From positions 1-35,118 of the forward strand of contig NZ_NHSF01000035.1 of assembly GCF_016653295.1 (NCBI RefSeq): 35,118 nt of DNA, in the 5' to 3' direction. The position numbers were made by a program, and so were the translations under genes. The stretch is from Halochromatium salexigens. GTDB lineage: Bacteria > Pseudomonadota > Gammaproteobacteria > Chromatiales > Chromatiaceae. The notes under the pieces were generated by a model. That model worked only from the letters and a program-made list of their open reading frames with translations, was not told where the DNA came from and made no database searches. Shown piece after piece: positions 28,612 through 35,118 of the stretch (its first letter is position 1; every line of letters begins with the position of its first letter).

Positions 28612-31600
28612 ATGACCGATCAGCGTGCCGCCTATCAGGCGCTCATCGCCGACGAGCGCCGCATGCTGCGCGTGCTGTCGGTGGTTTGCGAGCCGATCAG
28701 CCAAACCACGCTCGGGCTCGTGCTCGACGCCTTGGGTTGGAAGGACCGGCGCGGCATCCCGCTCAAGGCGCGGCTAGGCAAGCTGCTGCGCGATCGGCTG
28801 CTCGAGGCGGGCGTGATCGAGCAGCGGCGCAACACTCTCGTCTGTCATCCAGACCTGCTCGAGCCGCTCACCCGCGAGACGCTGGCCGACGGTAGCTTCG
28901 CGACCATCGTCGCCGCCGCCGAGCAGGTGGTGCCGAGCGCGATGCGCAACGCCTGGGATCGTCCGAGCGAGGAGCGCCGCTTCCGGCTGTTGCGCATCGC
29001 CGTCTATACCGGACGCGAGGACGAGGTGCTGAAGATGCTCATGCTGCACGGCGTCGAGTCCCTGGCGCAGGTGCGCTATCGGCAGGTCGAACCGTTGGCG
29101 ACCATCTGCACGCGCTCGGCCGACCCGGCGTGGCTCGAGACCCTGCCGGCGCGGCTCAAGCTCCTGGCGCTGGCGCCGATGCTGCGCGAGGCCGCGCTCG
29201 AGCTCAACGCCCGGCCGAGTTCGTACCAGCTGATGGAACGTCTGCTCGGGCCGCTGGCGGCGACCGACCCGGAGGCGGCCGACGCGCTCGCCGAGCAACG
29301 CTTGTTGCGCGGGCAGAGCGACCGGGTCGCCGAGCTGCTCGTCGGGCGCGACGACCCCCAAGCGCTGATCCTGAGCGCCTGGCGCTCCATGCTGCGCGGC
29401 GCCTATGCCGATGCCATCGAGGCCTACGAGGGCGCCCTCCAGCAGGTGCGGCGTCGCACGCGCAAGCGCAACGTCTATGTCCCGGGCATCCCCGGTGTGC
29501 TGCATTTGCTGGCCTTGCTGCAGCGCGGCGAGCCGGGGGATCTGGAGCGCGTGCGCCAATTGGTCGCGATCTGCCTCAAGGCCAGTGTCACCGATCTGCT
29601 CGAGCCGGTGTACCGGCTGCTCGATGATCTGGCCGCCGTGCTGGGTGGCCACAGCCGCGTTGCCGAGAGCGCCTGGCTGCTGCATAACCTGGCGCCGCGC
29701 GGCCCCTTTCCGGCGCTGTTCCAAGCCTTGGCCCTGCGCTGGCTCGGGCAACGGCCCTCGGCGGAGGCCTTGAGCGCATTGGCGCGCAGTGCCGAGCAGG
29801 CCGCGAGCGCGGGCCTGGATTGGTATGCGCGCGAGGCGACGGCCCTGCTGGCGCGGCTCGGTGTCGATGGCGAGCAGTCGAGCCGCGTGGAGCAACTCAG
29901 CCATGCCGAGCCACCCGGCCAACGGGTCCTGCTCACCGATCTGCTGGCTCCCAAACCGACTTGGGAGATCGCCTTGGAGGCGCTAAAAGGCCTGGCCGAG
30001 CAGCGCGAGACGAGCGCCGACCGGGTCGGGCAGCGGCAGGATGAGGATCGCCGCATGGCCTGGCTGCTGACCGTCCATGACGATCTGGCCGTGCTCGAGC
30101 CGCGCGAGCAGAAGCGCACCAAACGCGGCGCCTGGACTCAGGGGCGCGCCGTCTCGCTGCAACGCTTGGCCGAGGAGCCCGAGCGCTTTCCCTATCTCAG
30201 TGCGCAGGATCGCGCCATCTGCGAGACCATCACGCGCGAGCAGCAAGTTGGCTGGTACGGCGGTTATGGTCGCGCCAGCTTCAGCCTGGAGCCGGATCGG
30301 GCGTTGATCGCCGCGCTCGGCCATCCGCTGGTGATCCGTTCCCATGCGCCCGAGACGCCGGTCGCGCTGGTGCGGGGCGCGCCGGTGTTGAGCGTGGTCC
30401 GGCGTGAGCGGGATCTGCTGGTCAGCCTCGAGCCCTATCCGCCGCCCGGGCGCGCGTTGCTGCCACAGCAGGAAACCCCGCAGCGGCTGCGCGTGATCCA
30501 ATTCGACGCCGGTCATCTCGAGATCGCCCGCATCCTGGGGCCTGAGGGACTGGCGATTCCGCACGCGGGCGAACAGAGTCTGCTCAGCAGCCTGAGCGCG
30601 CTGGCCCCGATGCTCAGTGTGCACTCGGATATCGGCGGGGCAGAGACGGCGCTCGAGGCGGTCGCCGCCGATGCGCGCCCGCACCTGCATCTCTCACCGG
30701 TGGAGGAGGGGCTGCGGCTCGAACTCTTCATCCATCCCTTTGGCGAGGCCGGTCCGCAGCTGCGTCCCGGCGCAGGGCGCGTCAGCCTGTTCAGCGAGCG
30801 TGATGGCCGTCCTCTGCGCTGCACCCGCGATCTGGAGGCGGAGCGACAGGCTGCCGCCGCCGTGCTCGCGAGCTGTCCGGTGCTGGCCGACCACGAGAGT
30901 TTGGACGGGGATTCGGCGGGCGAGGACCGGGACTGGACCTGGGAGCTGCCGGACCCGGCCGAGGCGCTCGCCGCGTTGGAGCAATTGCACGCGCTCGGCG
31001 ATCAGGTGCAACTGGACTGGCCGCAGGGTCGGCGCATCGCGCTGAGCGAGGAACTGGGCCTGAGCCGTCTGCAGGTGAAGGTGCGCCAGCAAGGCGATTG
31101 GTTCGATGTCGCCGGTGGTCTGCGCCTCGACGATGGCCGGGTGCTGGCGATGCGCGAGCTGATCGAGCGCGCCGCAGCCGCGCAGGGGCGCTATGTGCGC
31201 CTCGGCGAGGGCGATTTCCTGGTCCTCAGCAGCGCCTTGCGACGGCGGCTGCAGGGGCTGGCCGGTCTCATCGACGATGGGCGTTTCCATCCGCTGGCGG
31301 CATCGGCGGTGCACGAGCTGATCGATGGCATGCAGGTCGAGGCCAGTCAGGAATGGCAAGGCCTGCTCGCGCGCCTGGCCCAGATCGACGCCTTCGAGCC
31401 CGAACGGCCCTCGACGCTGCAGGCCGAGCTGCGCGACTATCAGCTCGAGGGCTTCCGTTGGCTGGCGCGGCTCGCGCATTGGGGCGCCGGGGCCTGTCTC
31501 GCCGATGACATGGGCCTGGGCAAGACCCTGCAGGCGCTGGCGCTGATCCTCTCACGCGCCCCGCATGGGCCGACGCTGGTGCTGGCGCCGACCTCGGTCT

Positions 31601-32808
31601 GCGGTAACTGGCTGGACGAGGCGCGGCGCTTCGCCCCCACCCTGCGCCCGCTGCGCTTCGGTGACGGCGAGCGCGGCACCATGCTGGAGGAGGCCGGTCC
31701 GTTCGATCTGGTGGTCTGCAGCTACGGGTTGCTGCAAAGTGAGCGCGAACGCCTGAGTCAGGTCGCCTGGCAGACCATCGTCGCCGACGAGGCGCAAGCG
31801 TTCAAGAACGCGATGACCAAGCGCTCGCAGGCGATCATGGCGCTCAAGGGCGGCTTTCGCATGATCACCACCGGCACCCCGATCGAGAACCATCTCGGCG
31901 AGCTGTGGAACCTGTTCCGCTTCATCAATCCGGGGCTGCTCGGTTCCTTGCAGCGCTTCAATCAGCACTTCGCGATCCCGATCGAGCAGGACAAGGATCA
32001 GGGCGCCCGCCAGCGCCTGCGTCAACTGCTCAAGCCCTTCATCCTGCGACGCCTGAAGAGCGAGGTGCTCGCCGAGCTGCCGCCGCGCACCGAGATCGAT
32101 CTGCAGCTCGAACTCAGTGCCGGCGAGATGGCGCTCTACGAAGCGCTGCGGCGCGAGGCCATGGAGCGCCTCGACAGCGAGGGCCGCAAGGCCGCGCCCG
32201 GCCACAAGCGGCTGCTGCTGCTCGCCGAGATCATGCGCCTGCGCCGCGCTTGCTGCCATCCGCGCCTGGCGCTGCCGGACACCGACCTGCCGAGTGCCAA
32301 GCTCGAGGCCTTCGCCGAGATCGTCGACGAGCTGCTCGACAATCGCCACAAGGCGCTGGTGTTCAGTCAGTTCGTCGATCACCTGAGCCTGATCCGTGAA
32401 CATCTGGATCGGCGCCAGATCCCGTATCAGTATCTGGATGGCTCGACCCCGGAGCCGCAGCGGCGTGCGGCGGTGGAGGCGTTTCAGGCCGGAGAGGGCG
32501 AGCTGTTCCTGATCAGCCTGCGCGCGGGGGGTTCCGGGCTGAATCTCACCGCCGCCGACTATGTGATCCACATGGACCCCTGGTGGAACCCGGCGGTCGA
32601 GGATCAGGCCTCGGATCGCGCGCATCGCATCGGTCAGGAGCGCCCGGTCACCGTCTACCGGCTGGTGGCCAAGGACACCATCGAGGAGCGCATCCTCAAG
32701 CTGCACGCGAGCAAGCGCGATCTCGCCGATGGGCTGCTCAGCGGCGCCGACGATGGCGGCAAGCTCAGTTACGAGCAGATGCTGGCGCTGGTCCAGGGGC
32801 CGGGCTGA
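28612..32808 (+). CDS. SNF2-family DNA-dependent ATPase with large N-terminal region
   Basis: The protein has 1398 residues. The C-terminal third is a complete SNF2 (superfamily 2) motor: LRDYQLEGFRWLARL, Walker A DDMGLGKT (965-972), VLAPTSVCGNWLDEARRFAP, Walker B variant DEAQ (1059-1062) with AFKNAMTKRSQAI, TGTPIENHLGELWNLFRFI, KALVFSQFVDHL, LISLRAGGSGLNLTAADYVI, and motif VI SDRAHRIGQ (1334-1342). About 950 preceding residues contain helical, repeat-like stretches (roughly 100-450) and a beta-rich region (roughly 560-900) that I cannot assign. SNF2 motors translocate on double-stranded DNA and remodel protein-DNA complexes. Such solo proteins in bacteria are mostly uncharacterised; some SNF2 proteins serve in anti-phage systems. 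It directly follows the degraded Uma2/helicase region. Confidence 0.88.
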   Translation: MTDQRAAYQALIADERRMLRVLSVVCEPISQTTLGLVLDALGWKDRRGIPLKARLGKLLRDRLLEAGVIEQRRNTLVCHPDLLEPLTRETLADGSFATIVAAAEQVVPSAMRNAWDRPSEERRFRLLRIAVYTGREDEVLKMLMLHGVESLAQVRYRQVEPLATICTRSADPAWLETLPARLKLLALAPMLREAALELNARPSSYQLMERLLGPLAATDPEAADALAEQRLLRGQSDRVAELLVGRDDPQALILSAWRSMLRGAYADAIEAYEGALQQVRRRTRKRNVYVPGIPGVLHLLALLQRGEPGDLERVRQLVAICLKASVTDLLEPVYRLLDDLAAVLGGHSRVAESAWLLHNLAPRGPFPALFQALALRWLGQRPSAEALSALARSAEQAASAGLDWYAREATALLARLGVDGEQSSRVEQLSHAEPPGQRVLLTDLLAPKPTWEIALEALKGLAEQRETSADRVGQRQDEDRRMAWLLTVHDDLAVLEPREQKRTKRGAWTQGRAVSLQRLAEEPERFPYLSAQDRAICETITREQQVGWYGGYGRASFSLEPDRALIAALGHPLVIRSHAPETPVALVRGAPVLSVVRRERDLLVSLEPYPPPGRALLPQQETPQRLRVIQFDAGHLEIARILGPEGLAIPHAGEQSLLSSLSALAPMLSVHSDIGGAETALEAVAADARPHLHLSPVEEGLRLELFIHPFGEAGPQLRPGAGRVSLFSERDGRPLRCTRDLEAERQAAAAVLASCPVLADHESLDGDSAGEDRDWTWELPDPAEALAALEQLHALGDQVQLDWPQGRRIALSEELGLSRLQVKVRQQGDWFDVAGGLRLDDGRVLAMRELIERAAAAQGRYVRLGEGDFLVLSSALRRRLQGLAGLIDDGRFHPLAASAVHELIDGMQVEASQEWQGLLARLAQIDAFEPERPSTLQAELRDYQLEGFRWLARLAHWGAGACLADDMGLGKTLQALALILSRAPHGPTLVLAPTSVCGNWLDEARRFAPTLRPLRFGDGERGTMLEEAGPFDLVVCSYGLLQSERERLSQVAWQTIVADEAQAFKNAMTKRSQAIMALKGGFRMITTGTPIENHLGELWNLFRFINPGLLGSLQRFNQHFAIPIEQDKDQGARQRLRQLLKPFILRRLKSEVLAELPPRTEIDLQLELSAGEMALYEALRREAMERLDSEGRKAAPGHKRLLLLAEIMRLRRACCHPRLALPDTDLPSAKLEAFAEIVDELLDNRHKALVFSQFVDHLSLIREHLDRRQIPYQYLDGSTPEPQRRAAVEAFQAGEGELFLISLRAGGSGLNLTAADYVIHMDPWWNPAVEDQASDRAHRIGQERPVTVYRLVAKDTIEERILKLHASKRDLADGLLSGADDGGKLSYEQMLALVQGPG

Positions 32809-32837
32809 GGGTCTCTCGCTCGGCAACCAGGTCGCCG

Positions 32838-34781
32838 TCACGCAGGCGCGAAGAAGGCGGCGAGATCATCCAGCGCATCCGTGCGGCGCATCGGCGGCAG
32901 ACTGTCGAGGAAGACCCGGCCATAGCTGCGGCTGCGCAGGCGCGGGTCGCAGACCACGAGCACCCCCCGATCCTGGGGATCGCGGATGAGCCGGCCGGTG
33001 CCCTGTTTGAGGGCGATCACCGCTTGCGGGAGCTGGAAATCCCGAAACGGGTTGCCGCCCTGGCGCTTCAGTGCCTCGGCGCGGGCCTGCAGGATGGGAT
33101 CGGCCGGCGAGCTGAACGGCAGCTTGTCGATGAGCACGCAGGAGAGCGCCTCGCCGCGCACATCGACTCCCTCCCAAAAGCTCGAGGTGCCGAGCAGCAC
33201 GGCGTTGCCGAGCTGGCGAAAGCGCTCGATCAGCTCGCCGCGTGGCGCGCTGCCTTGCACCAGCAGCGGGTACTCGCGCTGGGAGGCCAGCTCGCTGGCC
33301 ACCGTGCGCAGCGCCCGATGGCTGGTGAAGAGCAAAAAGGCGCGGCCACGGCTGAGCGCGATGACCTCGCGCGCGACCTCAACCACGCGGGTCGCGTAGT
33401 CCGGCTGGGAGGGTTCGGGCATCGCCGTCGGGCAATAGAGCAGGGCCTGGCGCGGGTAATCGAAGGGACTCTCCCATTGCGCGGTCTCGGCCTCCTCGCA
33501 ACCGACGCGGCTGGCGAAATGCGCGAATGAGTCGCCGACCGCGAGCGTCGCCGAGGTGAAGATCCAGGCCGCTGGATGGCGCTTGCGTTGCTCGCGGAAC
33601 ACCTCGGAGACATCGAGCGGGGTCTGATGGAAGCGAAAGCCGCTCCCTTGCAGGTCGAACCAGCGCACCTGATGCGGCTCAGCGCGGCACTCGTCGGCGA
33701 GCAGGTTGTCGAGCCGGGCGCGCGTCGCCCGGGCCCGTGCGGTCAGCTGCTCGAGCCCGCGCGAGCGCTCGGCGATCGGCGCCAGCGCGGCGGTGAGCTG
33801 ATCGAGGGCGACGCCCAGCTCGTCGATCGCCCGCATCACCAGGCTGGCGTTGGCGATCTCCTGCCAGGGGCCGCGACGGTCCTGGGCGCCGAGCGCTTGG
33901 GTCAGGCTCAGGCGCAGCTCGGCGACGCACTGGCGCAGGCCGTGGCAGGCGAGTGGCAATTCGGGGAGATCTCCCGCATCGCTGCGGTCGGTGGCTTCGA
34001 TATCGCGCGCGAGTTCGATCAGTTGGCGCGCGCTCAGCGAGAGCCCGAAGAAGCTGGCGGCGACCTCGGGCAGCTGATGGGCCTCATCGATGATGAAGCC
34101 CTCGGCCTCCGGCAAGACCTCGCCGAAGCCCTCGTCGCGCAGCGCCAGATCGGCGCAGAGCAGATGGTGGTTGACCACCACCAGCTCGGCCGCCTGCGCG
34201 CGCCGGCGCGCCTCGAGCAGATGACAGTCGCTGAACACCGGGCACTCTTGGCCGAGGCAATTATCGGCGGTCGAGGTCACGGCGGGCCAGACCGGATCAT
34301 CTTCCGGGATCGCCAGTTCGGCGATGTCGCCCTGCTGGGTATAGCTGCTCCAGTCGCGCACCTGCTGCAGATGCTGGCGCACTTCGGGGCGATAGCGTGT
34401 CGGTTCCTCGAGGGCGAGCGCGAGCCGATAGCGGCAGAGGTAATTGCCGCGTCCCTTCAGCAGGGCGACCTCGATGGGCACAGCCAACGCCTCGCGGATC
34501 AGCGGGATGTCGCGCTGGAAGAGCTGATCCTGCAGGTTGCGGGTGCCGGTGGAGATGACGATCTTACGCCCGCTGAGCAGGGCCGGCACCAGATAGGCGA
34601 AGGTCTTGCCGGTGCCGGTGCCGGCCTCGCAGATGAGGGTGCCGCCGGCGGCGAGTCGCTCCGCCACCCGCGCGGCCATGTCTTGCTGCTGCGCGCGCGG
34701 ATGGAAGTGAGGCAGCCGCTCGGCGAGCGGCCCGTCGGCGGCAAGTGCCTGGATCACGGCCGGTGGCGTTGGCATGGGCAC
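32838..34781 (-). CDS. yoaA: ATP-dependent DNA helicase, DinG/YoaA family
   Basis: An XPD/DinG-type iron-sulfur 5'-to-3' helicase. It has 647 residues from a GTG at 34781, or 645 from the ATG at 34775. Walker A is EAGTGTGKT (52-60). Four Cys for the iron-sulfur cluster are spaced as in the family: C116 (NYLCRY), C175 and C180 (DNCLGQEC), C186 (FSDCHLL). The DEAH box is at 232-235 (FIIDEAHQL), followed by the arch domain. The second motor half has AWIFTSATLAVGDSF, LLFTSHRAL, LLGTSSFWEGVDVRGEALSCVLIDKLPF and QGTGRLIRDPQDRGV. E. coli YoaA works with the HolC subunit of DNA polymerase III in repair of stalled forks. The start touches the stop of the upstream TPR gene, so the two are in one operon. 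Convergent with the SNF2 gene, 29 bases apart. Confidence 0.94.
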   Translation of the reverse strand: MPMPTPPAVIQALAADGPLAERLPHFHPRAQQQDMAARVAERLAAGGTLICEAGTGTGKTFAYLVPALLSGRKIVISTGTRNLQDQLFQRDIPLIREALAVPIEVALLKGRGNYLCRYRLALALEEPTRYRPEVRQHLQQVRDWSSYTQQGDIAELAIPEDDPVWPAVTSTADNCLGQECPVFSDCHLLEARRRAQAAELVVVNHHLLCADLALRDEGFGEVLPEAEGFIIDEAHQLPEVAASFFGLSLSARQLIELARDIEATDRSDAGDLPELPLACHGLRQCVAELRLSLTQALGAQDRRGPWQEIANASLVMRAIDELGVALDQLTAALAPIAERSRGLEQLTARARATRARLDNLLADECRAEPHQVRWFDLQGSGFRFHQTPLDVSEVFREQRKRHPAAWIFTSATLAVGDSFAHFASRVGCEEAETAQWESPFDYPRQALLYCPTAMPEPSQPDYATRVVEVAREVIALSRGRAFLLFTSHRALRTVASELASQREYPLLVQGSAPRGELIERFRQLGNAVLLGTSSFWEGVDVRGEALSCVLIDKLPFSSPADPILQARAEALKRQGGNPFRDFQLPQAVIALKQGTGRLIRDPQDRGVLVVCDPRLRSRSYGRVFLDSLPPMRRTDALDDLAAFFAPA

Positions 34782-35118
34782 TCAGCCGCCGCCGGCCTTG
34801 CGCTCGGCCTCGAGCGCGCCTTGGAGATCGCCGGCCTGGCGCCGCGCGGTGGCGATGATCTCCCAGTTGTTGCGCTTGAGCGCGGGTTGATCGCCGGTGA
34901 GGGTGTTGGAGCGCGTGGCGAGCTTCGAGGCCGACTCGCTCATGCCCTGCTCGAGGCGCACCCGCGCGAGGCGGTTCCAGAGGTAGGCCTCCTGGGGTTG
35001 GATGCGCAGTGCGCGCTCGAGCGTGGCCGCCGCACCACCGGCGTCGCCGCTCTGGCGTTGCTGCTCGGCGCGTTTGGCGAGCGCGGCGACCGCCGGCGGC
35101 ATGCTGGCGGGCGCGAGC
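34782..35118 (-). CDS. tetratricopeptide-repeat protein (partial, 5' end outside window)
   Basis: The frame stays open to the window edge (LAPAS before the Met at 35102), so the beginning is probably missing. Visible are AVAALAKRAEQQRQSGDAGG and AAATLERALRIQPQEAYLWN, a clear TPR hairpin, then RLARVRLEQGMSESASKLAT and a final helix AGDLQGALEAERK. The Pro-rich junction before it is typical of periplasmic TPR lipoproteins, but no signal can be seen. It lies immediately upstream of yoaA and is co-transcribed with it. Confidence 0.8.
   Translation of the reverse strand, partial: LAPASMPPAVAALAKRAEQQRQSGDAGGAAATLERALRIQPQEAYLWNRLARVRLEQGMSESASKLATRSNTLTGDQPALKRNNWEIIATARRQAGDLQGALEAERKAGGG

Noticed and set aside
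28468-28704. Minus-strand open frame (78 codons) upstream of the SNF2 gene
   Set aside because: Partly antisense to the SNF2 start and without family resemblance; only the adjacent 16-residue helicase-like stub seemed meaningful.
31552-32841. Minus-strand open frame (429 codons) antisense to the SNF2 motor
   Set aside because: The sense frame carries all helicase motifs; the antisense protein is low complexity.

Overview
The window is high-G+C chromosomal DNA of a gammaproteobacterium. I infer a purple sulfur bacterium or relative (Chromatiales). The inference rests on the housekeeping gene order (rpmG-rpmB / radC / coaBC-dut / pyrE / rph / yicC, as in gammaproteobacteria), the base composition, and the mix of SUMF1-type, AAA-nuclease and Uma2 genes. 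I cannot fix the genus without a search.

Left part (1-5.6 kb): the tail of an unidentified gene is followed by an elongator tRNA-Met with its own promoter and terminator. Three minus-strand accessory genes come next. They are an AAA ATPase with a C-terminal PD-(D/E)xK-like nuclease domain, a Wzz/GNVR-type chain-length regulator whose cytoplasmic tail resembles a tyrosine recombinase stripped of its active site, and a membrane-anchored SUMF1-fold protein with three Cys-x4-Cys repeats. This is the most unusual part of the window.

5.6-9.9 kb: a two-gene RND efflux operon (periplasmic adaptor and HAE1-type pump, GTGA overlap) without an outer-membrane channel gene.

9.9-21 kb: the conserved housekeeping block. 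rpmB-rpmG and radC lie on the minus strand; coaBC-dut and argB on the plus strand; pyrE on the minus strand; a DsbD_2/TauE-like membrane protein on the plus strand. A tightly packed minus-strand run follows, transcribed rph, rdgB, yggS, proC, yggT, yggU. Divergent yicC sits next to rph. These genes cover translation, CoA, pyrimidine, arginine and proline synthesis, dUTP and non-canonical purine triphosphate clean-up, and RNA processing.

21-28 kb: a Cys-rich small-domain gene, cobalamin-dependent methionine synthase metH with an enlarged linker, and DNA topoisomerase III (topB).

28.0-28.6 kb: a graveyard of broken genes. It holds a frameshifted and internally deleted Uma2 gene, the first codons of another gene, and a reversed stub resembling the start of a PLD/SNF2-type helicase.

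28.6 kb to the end: a 1398-residue SNF2-family ATPase with a large uncharacterised N-terminal half, then convergent yoaA (DinG-family iron-sulfur helicase) preceded by a TPR gene that runs off the window. No stretch over 300 bases is empty. The larger gaps (10408-10623, 11302-11496, 19818-20063, 21451-21645) hold only the promoter candidates and repeats listed. I saw no CRISPR array, intact insertion sequence, rRNA or prophage.
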